Origin: a virus
IMG/VR virus record: IMGVR_UViG_3300023231_000004
Coordinates: 1-64,000 of that record
Strand: one strand, 5' to 3'
Length of the DNA stretch: 64,000 nt
In this document: positions 35,493-42,433 of the stretch, piece by piece
Numbering within the stretch: position 1 is the stretch's first letter
Layout of the letters: every line of letters begins with the position of its first letter
Position numbers and translations under genes: made by a program
Notes under the pieces: model-generated
Seen by the model: the letters and a program-made list of their open reading frames with translations, nothing else
Told to the model about the DNA's origin: nothing
The model's database searches: none

Positions 35493-35815
35493 GTTATAAC
35501 ACCACCAATAATACTAGGGCGATAATTTCGGACTGTGATGTAAGGCTCATTAAAAGAAAAGGATATGTATTTAACATCTTGTTCCTCTGGAGGGGTTGTA
35601 TTACCCGATCTACTCCATTGAGGTGGTGGATCGAGTGTAAGTTCTGTTAGCTGTTGTATGTATTGTTCCTTGAGTCTTTCATCTAGCTTGTCCTTTAGGT
35701 CTAGTATCTTTATCATGTTTGCTAGAGGTGATTCCCCTATTGGGTTTAGGTCTTCTATTCTAAGCGTCCAGTGGGTCGTAACCTGCTTCAATTGCAATAT
35801 CTCTGATGATGTCAT
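35489..35815 (-). CDS. Hypothetical protein
   Basis: 108 residues if started at 35815 (overlaps the sigma-like gene by 56 bases); a shorter start at 35718 is possible. Middle helical (IKILDLKDKLDERLKEQYIQQ), C-terminus beta-rich. Unknown family, in operon between the sigma-like gene and the small terminase candidate. Confidence 0.5.
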   Translation of the reverse strand: MTSSEILQLKQVTTHWTLRIEDLNPIGESPLANMIKILDLKDKLDERLKEQYIQQLTELTLDPPPQWSRSGNTTPPEEQDVKYISFSFNEPYITVRNYRPSIIGGVIT

Positions 35816-36269
35816 TGATTTGCTCTCTTGATTTTTTGTCTATGTGTACGCCGTTTAACAGTTTCAGGTAGTTTTCCCTGTGTTCGTATGGGATCTGATC
35901 GTCTACAATATTAAATAGCTCGTAAATGTCAAGATCATCTAGCATGAACGTCTCATAGTAGTGAGTTGATTCTTCATTAGAGAGTTGGCCCGGCATTGCC
36001 ACTCGCTTTTTGTCGTCCTTGGAGTTTTTAAGGAAATGGTTGTTTCTAATGACGTTAATCAGTCTCCCAGGCAATATAAAGGACAAGAAGTTCTCAAGAG
36101 GGCGACTTTCATCATACTTATCCATGGCTTCCATGCAGATAATATAAGCTTCTTGCTTCATGTCGTCTGGACCATAGCCGTAGAACGTATACTTAGGGGC
36201 GACTCTGTTACAGACCTTCATCGTAGTAGCTACGATATCTGCCTCTGTCATTCCTTTGATTTCTCTCAT
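35760..36269 (-). CDS. Sigma-70 region 2-like protein, candidate late sigma factor
   Basis: 169 residues from the ATG at 36269 (TAATG overlap with the upstream stop; GGAG 9 bases ahead). Residues 35-78 match sigma region 2: DDMKQEAYIICMEAMDKYD, then a basic helix NVIRNNHF, the part that binds RNA polymerase core and the -10 element. Region 4 is not obvious, as in T4 gp55. It lies at the right end of the late block. It may recognise the recurring GTGTATAAT motifs. The relationship is remote, so it could be another RNA polymerase-binding protein. Confidence 0.65.
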   Translation of the reverse strand: MREIKGMTEADIVATTMKVCNRVAPKYTFYGYGPDDMKQEAYIICMEAMDKYDESRPLENFLSFILPGRLINVIRNNHFLKNSKDDKKRVAMPGQLSNEESTHYYETFMLDDLDIYELFNIVDDQIPYEHRENYLKLLNGVHIDKKSREQINDIIRDIAIEAGYDPLDA

Positions 36270-36943
36270 TATAGTGATCTCCATTCGCCGTCAATGTATA
36301 CCTGAATCTCTCTTATGTTCTCGTTAAAGAACATCATCCCATTTGCTGGATCTGTGGGTACAGGAGAAGGGGCCAATGTGATACGTTTGAGTGAGACGTT
36401 GCCCAATACCTCTCCCACCTCGGTATTATCAAGAGCCTCAATATCGCCCTCTCGCCTTCCAAGTAAGCAGTTCTCTGGAATGGGCGTCGTCTGTACTCCC
36501 TCAGCATTCGTACTGGCTACGCTATGGGGCAGGAAGAGCAATTCATTGATATTAGAAGGGGCAGATGTCCCTATTACAAGAAATGTATCACGAGTTTCCT
36601 CGAAATCTGATATTTGTGCAGAGGGTAACAGGTTTTCCGCTGTCTTTCCTCTTGATATCGGTAGTAATCTATTGATAAAGTGGGCTTTTCCTTCTTTTTC
36701 TAGTTTGCCCACCCCTCTTTCTACCGAAACAATTTCCGTTTCCGTGTGTCTTTCAACTGTATAGAACAAATATGACTCAACTTCATGAGTTTCCGCGATA
36801 GTATTCGCATCATCAGTGTTGAGTCTCTTGAATTTTGTTTCTTCTAGGAGTGCTTCGGGGCCAAGTAACTGGATGCGTGTGCTATCCCGCTCCTGAACTC
36901 CCTTTTCCAGAATCCCTATCGTCGTTTGATGGTTCTTTATCAT
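36269..36943 (-). CDS. Hypothetical virion or fibre-like protein
   Basis: 224 residues. The N-terminus is charged and helical, and the C-terminus (PTDPANGMMFFNENIREIQVYIDGEWRSL, partly shown) carries a motif common at the ends of phage fibre and virion proteins. Its start overlaps the end of the small gene at 36882 by about 60 bases. It would be the first larger protein of the leftward transcript. Function unknown. Confidence 0.55.
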   Translation of the reverse strand: MIKNHQTTIGILEKGVQERDSTRIQLLGPEALLEETKFKRLNTDDANTIAETHEVESYLFYTVERHTETEIVSVERGVGKLEKEGKAHFINRLLPISRGKTAENLLPSAQISDFEETRDTFLVIGTSAPSNINELLFLPHSVASTNAEGVQTTPIPENCLLGRREGDIEALDNTEVGEVLGNVSLKRITLAPSPVPTDPANGMMFFNENIREIQVYIDGEWRSL

Positions 36944-37052
36944 GCAAAAGCTCGCTTAATGGCCTGTCTGGTGTGTTAATTTCCTTGGCTACTGCTACCT
37001 GTAGCTCTTCGCTTGCCTTTGTGTGTAGTCTGCATTCTACTTGCTCTTTCAT
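36882..37052 (-). CDS. Small hypothetical protein, first gene of leftward block
   Basis: 56 residues, charged helix followed by a Gly/Ser/Asp-rich end. It has the late-type promoter at 37089-37097 about 37 bases upstream. It overlaps the next gene in another frame, so it is less certain than most. Confidence 0.4.
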   Translation of the reverse strand: MKEQVECRLHTKASEELQVAVAKEINTPDRPLSELLHDKEPSNDDRDSGKGSSGAG

Positions 37053-37088
37053 CGTAATTCCTTATGAGTTAAGTTGTTAGGGTAATAG

Positions 37089-37097
37089 ATTATACAC
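37089..37097 (-). promoter_or_regulatory. Late-type promoter motif GTGTATAAT at start of leftward block
   Basis: Minus-strand GTGTATAAT 37 bases upstream of the first leftward gene. It would drive the operon holding the sigma-like and packaging genes. Confidence 0.65.
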
Positions 37098-37741
37098 TAA
37101 AGTGTGCGGTATAGTGTTATTATAGCTAGTCTAGGGCACTTTAACAACCAGAAAATATACATTTTAGCTCTACCTATACCTATATGACTTACATGTGTCT
37201 AAATTTGGTTCTTAGAGAGTCTAATGAGGGCGATTTTGTGGCGAATGGGGTCTTACCTGTGTGGATTGGGAAAGACCGTGAGATATTTTTGCGGAGCGGA
37301 GTCTAAACCACCCCGGCCCCAAATGGGGGGTAAGTACCTACTTTGGGGGGAAGATAAAACCCCACCGGGGGGTATAACTAATGTTAAAATTCACACCACA
37401 AACCCACCTGAGCAAATACCATGCCAAAACGTTTGGCACGATAGTTGCACTACAGCGACAATGGTGAGAATTGCGACATTGGAAAATTTGCTCTTGACTC
37501 TCTCGACCTTGACCTCCTCTCGACCTCCCAGAACCCGTCAAAATTGATCCGGTTTTGGACGTTCTGAAAAGCTTTCTTCAAATTATTTGACCCTGCAAAA
37601 CACGGGGAAAAACGCGACTTGAGCTGAAATTCAATTGGCAAAATGGTCAAGAGGTCTTGCGACGGTTCGGCGACTATGGTCTAACTACATCTCGCCGGGA
37701 ACAACTCCCAGCACGCCACCTCTCTCTAAGAGCACAAGACG
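37098..37741 (+). other. Divergence region between late and early blocks, no gene
   Basis: About 640 bases without a convincing gene. It holds a GC-rich part with G6/C5 blocks (37308-37375), a perfect palindrome TGCCAAAACGTTTGGCA (37422-37438), and short reiterated TCTCGACC-type words (about 37490-37530). It could carry a control region or replication origin; neither is shown. The first plus gene follows at 37742. Confidence 0.6.
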
Positions 37742-38227
37742 ATGAAACGCCAAAGCACAACCGCAAAGATCACCCTTTCCGTCTCACGTCGCATCATGGC
37801 GGAATGCCAAGACGGCTCGGGGGTCATTGTCCGTCATCGCGGGGTTGAGTTCGGGGTTGTTTCTGTTATTCGCACTGCATCGGGATACGTCGCGAATACC
37901 TTAGAGGGTGTCAAACTCGTTCTATCGGGTTGCACTATCCGCAAAACGACAAACGCCCCTGAAAAGGGGCATCCACTTTCAGCCCCCGCTACAATGTTTA
38001 CAGGGATTCGCAGGACCAGTATCATTCTCATTCAAAACGGGTTCACGTTTGATGAATACGATAGGGACGTCAAGACCGAGCAAGTTTGGCAAGATCGCAT
38101 CGACTCCGCAGCTCATCGCATCGGCCACCGGTTTGGCTTTGCGAATAATCCTAAGGCGGTTCGTCGTGTGTCGTCGTGGATCTTGGGACGGCTCGAAAGA
38201 GAAATCGGATTCATGAAATCCAAGTAG
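37742..38227 (+). CDS. Hypothetical protein, first gene of rightward block
   Basis: 161 residues, basic, GC-richer codons than the late block. Beta-rich N-terminus (KITLSVSRRI, VRHRGVEFGVVSVI) and helical, Arg-rich C-terminus. Unknown family. Confidence 0.6.
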   Translation: MKRQSTTAKITLSVSRRIMAECQDGSGVIVRHRGVEFGVVSVIRTASGYVANTLEGVKLVLSGCTIRKTTNAPEKGHPLSAPATMFTGIRRTSIILIQNGFTFDEYDRDVKTEQVWQDRIDSAAHRIGHRFGFANNPKAVRRVSSWILGRLEREIGFMKSK

Positions 38228-38232
38228 GGGTA

Positions 38233-38292
38233 GCGACCCACCCACACGAGAGGTCGCCTCATTCGGGTGGGCACGCGACCCACCCACACGAG
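38233..38292 (+). repeat. Two direct copies of an 18-base repeat
   Basis: GCGACCCACCCACACGAG occurs at 38233-38250 and 38275-38292, separated by 24 bases that contain inverted partners GGTCGC and GGGTGGG. The whole can fold into stem-loops. Only two copies, so not a CRISPR array. Confidence 0.8.
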
Positions 38293-38320
38293 GGGGAGAA
38301 ATCTCCTTCTCTTTTTTTTT
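38292..38320 (+). terminator. Probable terminator
   Basis: A short hairpin with GGAGA and TCTCC arms followed after a few bases by nine T's (38312-38320), after the gene ending at 38227. Confidence 0.5.
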
Positions 38321-38424
38321 ATTTGCCGATCACGGGCCGTTGTATCACCGAAACCGCCCCCATGTGGGAGGTCTGCGGGAACATAGGGTCAAGGCAAAAT
38401 AATAGAGAAGAAGGGCAGAAGGGG

Positions 38425-38452
38425 TTGACCGGGGGGCGAAACCTGCTATAAT
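38425..38452 (+). promoter_or_regulatory. Early-type promoter
   Basis: TTGACC, 16-base spacer, TATAAT (38447-38452). Upstream of the gene at 38493. Confidence 0.75.
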
Positions 38453-38492
38453 CCGGGAAGTGAAGCAACCAACCACGAAAAGGAACGAAACG

Positions 38493-38708
38493 ATGGAAAT
38501 CACGAAAAGCCAATTAGACGCAATTCGCGGAATTATCGCGACATTTAACAGCCCGCACAACGACAGCGAAGCGATGCAAGATCTGGGCCTAAAAATGGCC
38601 GCCGTCCAGTTGGGGGAGAAATTCCCCACCATATTGGGGGAGTACTGCGAGGACTTCCAGTGTGACCCTCGAAAATTGGACATGAACGTCGAAATGGCGA
38701 AAATTTAG
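38493..38708 (+). CDS. Small hypothetical protein
   Basis: 71 residues from the ATG at 38493 with AAGGAA 9 bases ahead. The leader matches the ACCACnAAGGAACGAAAC type shared by several genes here. Helical, acidic. Unknown function. Confidence 0.65.
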   Translation: MEITKSQLDAIRGIIATFNSPHNDSEAMQDLGLKMAAVQLGEKFPTILGEYCEDFQCDPRKLDMNVEMAKI

Positions 38709-38800
38709 TTTCCAGTTTTTACAGCCCTGGCCCTTGACGGGGTCGGGGCTATCGGTTAAAATTCATTCTCACAATTCACAACGCTAACAAGGCAAGAACG

Positions 38801-38944
38801 ATGGCACTAGAACGTAAAGCGATGTCCGCAGCCTGGGCCGTTTCCTATGGCAAGGAATTGCCACCAGCGCCCAAGGGCGTGAGTACTGCCCTATGGGCCG
38901 CGATGGTCAAACATGCGGAACGTCAATTGGGCGAAAATTCATAG
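38801..38944 (+). CDS. Small hypothetical protein, upstream half of a possible split gene
   Basis: 47 residues, starting MALERKAMSAAW. It stops at a TAG (38942-38944). The same frame stays open after it to 39151. A weak promoter (TTGACG at 38734, TTAAAA at 38756) precedes it. Confidence 0.5.
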   Translation: MALERKAMSAAWAVSYGKELPPAPKGVSTALWAAMVKHAERQLGENS

Positions 38945-38977
38945 CGTGGTTGCTTTGGGGCACGCCGGGCCGTCAAC

Positions 38978-39151
38978 GTGGAATTGTACCGCTCACAATG
39001 GGCGCCGCAAGGAACCCAAGGGGTTGCAGCAGAAACCCCAACAGAAGGGGGCGAAGTCCACTACGATGTGAACGAATTGGAACTGTACAAAAACCAACTC
39101 GCATTCTGCGAAAAAATGGTCGCTTGCAACCTGATGGATTTTGACGAATAG
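38978..39151 (+). CDS. Small acidic protein, downstream half of a possible split gene
   Basis: 57 residues if started at the GTG at 38978; no good ribosome site is visible. Same frame as the gene ending at 38944, separated only by a TAG and 11 codons. Acidic and helical at the end (DVNELELYKNQLAFC). It may be one protein with the upstream frame. Confidence 0.4.
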   Translation: MELYRSQWAPQGTQGVAAETPTEGGEVHYDVNELELYKNQLAFCEKMVACNLMDFDE

Positions 39152-39239
39152 CGTTTGTGGTGAACGGTTGGGTAGGCCTTCCTTCGGGGGGGTCTCACCC
39201 CATCCTTCAAGTTCGCGAAAAACCAGACTCTATACCGAC

Positions 39240-39268
39240 AGTATAACATAGAATCCAAGCGGGCACAA
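39240..39268 (-). promoter_or_regulatory. Leftward promoter-like element
   Basis: On the minus strand: TTGTGC, 17 bases, TATACT. It would transcribe leftward across a hairpin with arms GGGGT and ACCCC. Confidence 0.4.
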
Positions 39269-39384
39269 GAGGTAAATTAAAGATTCTTTTTTATTTCTTT
39301 TTGGGGTCGACAAACGCGAAAACCTCTGATGGGGGGTGTACTACCCCATCCTTCAAATTCGGCAAAATTCGCCCATATACACTT

Positions 39385-39413
39385 AGTATAGCATAAGCTG
39401 AGCAAGGACGCAA
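39385..39413 (-). promoter_or_regulatory. Leftward promoter-like element
   Basis: On the minus strand: TTGCGT, 17 bases, TATACT. Same arrangement as the element at 39240, with a GATGGGG/CCCCATC hairpin downstream. Confidence 0.4.
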
Positions 39414-39564
39414 GGGGTAAACGGCTTTTCTTTTTTTTATTTATTAGGGGTTGACAAATCCAAAATACCTCTGATGGGGGTGCCCTTTTCACATAACATA
39501 ATTGGGACGGCTTGTCAATATGAAAAACATGTTTTTCTTTTATTTGTTTTTCTACCGTATGCCA

Positions 39565-39592
39565 TTGACATAGGGGTGAAAGTTGGTATAAT
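39565..39592 (+). promoter_or_regulatory. Early-type promoter with start at the ATG
   Basis: TTGACA (39565-39570), 16 bases, TATAAT (39587-39592). The expected +1 is the A of the ATG at 39599, implying a leaderless message. Confidence 0.8.
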
Positions 39593-39598
39593 TGGGGC

Positions 39599-39979
39599 AT
39601 GAAAGAAAAACGACCTATCGACTACGGCAAGCTCGTTAAGGTTTATCGCAATTTGAGAAACGGCCTATGGTCTGTCCAGCAAGGGGGACTAGTGGTCGCC
39701 CATACTGACCGGATCGCATTGTGGGACGTGACCTATAGGGTATCTGAAGCCGGTAGGCTTAGGGTATTGCGGAACTGTCAAAAAAACGTTCACGCTTTCG
39801 TTGTGGGGAAAATCATAGAATCTTTCCCGAATCAACAGTTTACCACTTGTGCGGTTACTTACAATCCGTATAATAGCGGAACATTCGTAACACTTGACGG
39901 CAGGCCGATCACGAAGTCTACGTGGGCAATCCTTGACGTTGAAGCAACGCGAAAAGTTTTAGCAATTTTCCCAAAATGA
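39599..39979 (+). CDS. Hypothetical protein, probably leaderless
   Basis: 126 residues. Beta-rich small protein (WSVQQGGLVVAHTDRIALWDVTYRV, partly shown) with a basic N-terminus, similar in style to small phage proteins of unknown function. No ribosome site fits the ATG, which coincides with the predicted transcription start. GC-richer codons. Confidence 0.65.
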   Translation: MKEKRPIDYGKLVKVYRNLRNGLWSVQQGGLVVAHTDRIALWDVTYRVSEAGRLRVLRNCQKNVHAFVVGKIIESFPNQQFTTCAVTYNPYNSGTFVTLDGRPITKSTWAILDVEATRKVLAIFPK

Positions 39980-39989
39980 GGGATTGACA

Positions 39990-40133
39990 ATGGCACTCGA
40001 AGCCGTTAAACTGAAAAGAGGGATGGGCGGAAGCAAGGGCGGCAAGGGTCGCACCGCCAAAACAAGCGTTTACAAACAACAATCCAAAAAACAGCGTCGC
40101 CGTGACGCAAAGAGAGAAATCAATGAGAATTAA
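39990..40133 (+). CDS. Small basic protein
   Basis: 47 residues, Lys/Arg/Gln-rich (KLKRGMGGSKGGKGR, KQQSKKQRRRDAKRE). The composition suggests nucleic-acid binding. It follows the previous gene by 10 bases and overlaps the next start. Unknown function. Confidence 0.55.
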   Translation: MALEAVKLKRGMGGSKGGKGRTAKTSVYKQQSKKQRRRDAKREINEN

Positions 40134-40311
40134 AACTTTACAAGATCTGAAAAACGCTCTTGACAAACTAACCCCTAAGCAGCTAGAATCATGGCTAGCT
40201 ATCTTAGACGACTCACAACAATGGACTTTGGCTAGGATGCTTGTGTCACCACCGAACAAGCAGGCAAAGGCCAACCGGTTGAAGAAAATCAATTTTATAT
40301 TGACATTTTGA
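40123..40311 (+). CDS. Small hypothetical protein
   Basis: 62 residues from the ATG at 40123 (AGAGAG ahead). Helical, with PKQLESWLAILDD. A start at 40102 is also open but overlaps more. Unknown function. Confidence 0.55.
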   Translation: MRIKTLQDLKNALDKLTPKQLESWLAILDDSQQWTLARMLVSPPNKQAKANRLKKINFILTF

Positions 40312-40335
40312 ACTAGACCACTAAGGAACGAAACT

Positions 40336-40818
40336 ATGTCTAACACTACTGAAATCCTGAACCTGATTACTGGCATGAAAAACGGATCATTCTTGACCGT
40401 TGAAAAGTCCAGCAAAGCAAGCCTGCGGAAGACTGGTAACCCCTTGCGGGATGCCAATGTTGAAAAGCATTCCACTTTTCAGGTTCAAGTTGGTTGCGAT
40501 ATGCAACGAATCGAGAACAAACGAGCCTTGCGTGAAGGACGCCAACCAGTAGCAGTGGGTGCTTTACCGTGGGGCGAATACGTGGGGATGGACCTTCCCG
40601 TTATCAAGCACAAGGGCAATTTGTACTTACGTGGTTTCTGGGCTCGTGGTATCGTCACGACCTACACCGTCAACGGTCATCCTGCAACCGATGCACAATT
40701 GGTGACGATCAAGGAGTTCAGCCCTAAGGGCACTGGACTGAGCAAGACGGCCCCCATGACGATCAAGTTTGATAACATCAAACGGCTATCGGGTGGGGGC
40801 AAGACGATCAACGTCTAA
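40336..40818 (+). CDS. Hypothetical protein of cassette type
   Basis: 160 residues, basic, beta-rich. It is preceded by the shared leader ACCACTAAGGAACGAAAC. Contains VGALPWGEYVGMDLPV and ARGIVTTYTVNG. No promoter is visible directly upstream, so it is probably read with the preceding genes. Unknown family. Confidence 0.65.
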   Translation: MSNTTEILNLITGMKNGSFLTVEKSSKASLRKTGNPLRDANVEKHSTFQVQVGCDMQRIENKRALREGRQPVAVGALPWGEYVGMDLPVIKHKGNLYLRGFWARGIVTTYTVNGHPATDAQLVTIKEFSPKGTGLSKTAPMTIKFDNIKRLSGGGKTINV

Positions 40819-40847
40819 AAAACTTTGAATGTTTCGTGTCTGGCCCC

Positions 40848-40875
40848 TTGACACAATAAGAAACTAGAGTATAAT
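40848..40875 (+). promoter_or_regulatory. Early-type promoter
   Basis: TTGACA, 16 bases, TATAAT, followed by AGGGGCATG. Expected +1 at 40882. Confidence 0.85.
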
Positions 40876-40881
40876 AGGGGC

Positions 40882-40923
40882 ATGACGGGCAACAACGCCA
40901 AAACACTTTTACACTCCCCTTGA
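40882..40923 (+). other. Possible 13-codon leader peptide
   Basis: An ATG at the predicted +1 opens a 13-codon frame ending 15 bases before the start of the next gene. It may be chance or a leader peptide. Confidence 0.25.
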
Positions 40924-40937
40924 AGGAAACTATTTAG

Positions 40938-41312
40938 ATGAACACGTCAACCGAAGCCGTCAACACAGCCGAAACCAGCAACGCCAAAGAGCGCAGCGAT
41001 TCCGTGGATGACGCCGTCATTATCACCGCGTTTCTGAACGCTCAAAACAAAAAGGACTCGGAAGGGAATATCATCGGGCATCTTGGCGACGTGGTCGCTG
41101 AAACCGGGATGCAAGAGGGTTCACTAAGTGGACGCCTAACGGCCCTTCGCAAGCTGGGCGTGCCATTGCCAAAGATGGGCGAAGAGGGAGCACTGGCCCG
41201 CAAACCATCCAACGGAAAGACGCGTAAAAAGAGCCCATCCGACGTGATGGCGTTGTTCAACAAGATTAGCGTCGATCTGGCCAACCACACCAACGACGAA
41301 GACACAAGCTAG
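40938..41312 (+). CDS. Hypothetical protein with possible winged-helix
   Basis: 124 residues. Acidic N-terminus, then a helical segment (HLGDVVAETGMQEGSLSGRLTALRKLGVPL, partly shown) that has the pattern of a helix-turn-helix, then a basic linker and acidic end. It could be a small regulator; that is inference. Own promoter at 40848. Confidence 0.6.
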   Translation: MNTSTEAVNTAETSNAKERSDSVDDAVIITAFLNAQNKKDSEGNIIGHLGDVVAETGMQEGSLSGRLTALRKLGVPLPKMGEEGALARKPSNGKTRKKSPSDVMALFNKISVDLANHTNDEDTS

Positions 41313-41333
41313 GCAAATAATGGAAAAAGATAA

Positions 41334-41361
41334 GATCAGGGGTTGACGCCCCTGGTCTTTT
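41334..41361 (+). terminator. Terminator whose loop holds the next -35 box
   Basis: Arms GATCAGGGG and CCCCTGGTC enclose TTGACG, followed by TTTT. The loop is the -35 of the promoter at 41343-41371. Confidence 0.75.
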
Positions 41362-41371
41362 GTGGTACAAT
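41343..41371 (+). promoter_or_regulatory. Early-type promoter nested in terminator
   Basis: TTGACG, 17 bases, TACAAT. The -35 sits in the loop of the terminator at 41334. It faces the leftward promoter at 41405-41433. Confidence 0.55.
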
Positions 41372-41404
41372 GGAGGCGAGTATTACCCAATCCAATCCCG
41401 TAAA

Positions 41405-41433
41405 ATTATACCATATTCGGGGCACGCTGTCAA
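41405..41433 (-). promoter_or_regulatory. Leftward consensus promoter
   Basis: On the minus strand TTGACA, 17 bases, TATAAT. No leftward gene follows; transcription would run antisense into the gene ending at 41312. Confidence 0.6.
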
Positions 41434-41480
41434 GTACAAATTCGACAATAATTAAATATTTCTTTTTAGTAGCCTGGGGG

Positions 41481-41508
41481 TTGACGTAGTGGATAGGTTT
41501 GCTATAAT
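41481..41508 (+). promoter_or_regulatory. Early-type promoter
   Basis: TTGACG, 16 bases, TATAAT; expected +1 at 41515 in the conserved cA context. Drives the gene at 41548. Confidence 0.8.
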
Positions 41509-41547
41509 CCTAGCATAGAAGTTAGTCACCACCAACGGAGAATCAAG

Positions 41548-41880
41548 ATGTCGAGTTTCGGATACAGCATTGAATTGGAAGAAGATTGCGTTTTGACGCT
41601 AGAAGTTGACATTGACTACACTTTCACCCCCGGTGAACGTCAAACGTATGATGATCCAGGTTGTGACGAATTGGCCGAACTTGATTCGGTTCGCGTGACG
41701 CAATTTTTGGGCGGAACGAAAACAATTATTCGCAACAAATCCAACGAAATTGTGTTCGTGGCCCTTGACGCGGCGGCTGAAGAACTGATTGAAAATAGGT
41801 GGGAAGACGAATTGGCGGAACTTGCTTGCGAGAATTACAATCAGGGGGCTTGGGATGACCAAGCGGCAAAATACGAATAA
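41548..41880 (+). CDS. Hypothetical acidic protein
   Basis: 110 residues, pI low. Beta-rich (CVLTLEVDIDYTF) with Asp/Glu-rich ends. Good GGAG ribosome site in the shared CACCACCAACGGAG leader. Unknown function. Confidence 0.6.
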   Translation: MSSFGYSIELEEDCVLTLEVDIDYTFTPGERQTYDDPGCDELAELDSVRVTQFLGGTKTIIRNKSNEIVFVALDAAAEELIENRWEDELAELACENYNQGAWDDQAAKYE

Positions 41881-41893
41881 TCTCAAAATGAGA
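41881..41893 (+). promoter_or_regulatory. Operator-like palindrome TCTCAAAATGAGA
   Basis: A 13-base perfect inverted repeat right after the gene stop. The same sequence, extended to GTCTCA-NNN-TGAGAC, recurs near 45.6-45.96 kb. Confidence 0.5.
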
Positions 41894-41904
41894 CGGAGGC
41901 AATT

Positions 41905-41975
41905 TAAGGGGCTCCATGCCCCGTGGCGATAGAATCGCCCAACTTTGCCCCCGTTTCTTTTTTTTTGTTTTACCC
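41905..41975 (+). terminator. Double hairpin with T-run
   Basis: GGGGC/GCCCC and GGCGAT/ATCGCC stems followed by TTTCTTTTTTTTTG. Probably ends rightward transcription after the gene at 41548. Confidence 0.55.
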
Positions 41976-42011
41976 TAACTTTCAAAATCGAAAATTTGCC
42001 TCTATACGTTA

Positions 42012-42041
42012 ATTATACCATATTGTGGGTGGGTGTGTCAA
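42012..42041 (-). promoter_or_regulatory. Leftward consensus promoter
   Basis: On the minus strand TTGACA, 18 bases, TATAAT. Faces away from the rightward promoter at 42089-42116. No leftward gene follows. Confidence 0.55.
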
Positions 42042-42088
42042 GGGGGAATCGGCCCTTTATTTCTTTTTTATTTAATAGCCATATGCTC

Positions 42089-42116
42089 TTGACAATATGG
42101 GATGATCTGTTATAAT
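42089..42116 (+). promoter_or_regulatory. Early-type promoter
   Basis: TTGACA, 16 bases, TATAAT, then TGGGGACAT. Upstream of the gene at 42155. Confidence 0.85.
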
Positions 42117-42154
42117 TGGGGACATAAGGCAGTCAACCACTAAGGGAAAAAACA

Positions 42155-42355
42155 ATGTCCACTATTACTATCACAATGCACACAAAATCAATTTCTTGGT
42201 CCGTTTGGACCAATGGAGTCAAGACCCATAGCGGCTCAGATTCTCTATCCCTAGTGGGTGGCGATTATGATACCCTGCTATCCAACGTCGTTAACCATTG
42301 CCACGAAGTGTGTAAAATCAAGGGCGACATTGATTTTATCTTCAGAAAAACGTGA
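42155..42355 (+). CDS. Small hypothetical protein
   Basis: 66 residues, beta-rich with Ser/Thr (ITITMHTKSISWSVWTNG). Shared CCACTAAGGG leader. Unknown function. Confidence 0.6.
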   Translation: MSTITITMHTKSISWSVWTNGVKTHSGSDSLSLVGGDYDTLLSNVVNHCHEVCKIKGDIDFIFRKT

Positions 42356-42363
42356 AAACGGCC

Positions 42364-42391
42364 CTGACAAACTAGCTGGCCCCGCTATAAT
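42364..42391 (+). promoter_or_regulatory. Early-type promoter
   Basis: CTGACA, 16 bases, TATAAT, then AGGGGCAT; +1 expected at 42398. Confidence 0.75.
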
Positions 42392-42433
42392 AGGGGCATA
42401 ACACTTGGCACCACCAACGAAGGAAACGAAAAG

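Larger units (their letters stand above)
39152..39598 (+). repeat. Intergenic region with two tandem hairpin-promoter modules
   Basis: 447 bases without a gene. Two related units (about 39186-39330 and 39330-39480) each contain a G-rich/C-rich hairpin near CCCCATCCTTCAA, a leftward promoter-like pair (39240-39268 and 39385-39413), a T-rich run, and a GTCGACA or TTGACA hexamer followed by CCTCTGATGGGG. The start of a third unit precedes the real promoter at 39565. Confidence 0.6.

Noticed and set aside
38233-38292. Possible CRISPR array
   Set aside because: Only two copies of an 18-base repeat with one 24-base spacer that is itself complementary to the repeats; this is a hairpin repeat, not an array.
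39918-40475. 185-residue minus-strand open frame
   Set aside because: It overlaps four plausible plus-strand genes with promoters and ribosome sites; its Cys/Phe-rich sequence looks like a shadow.
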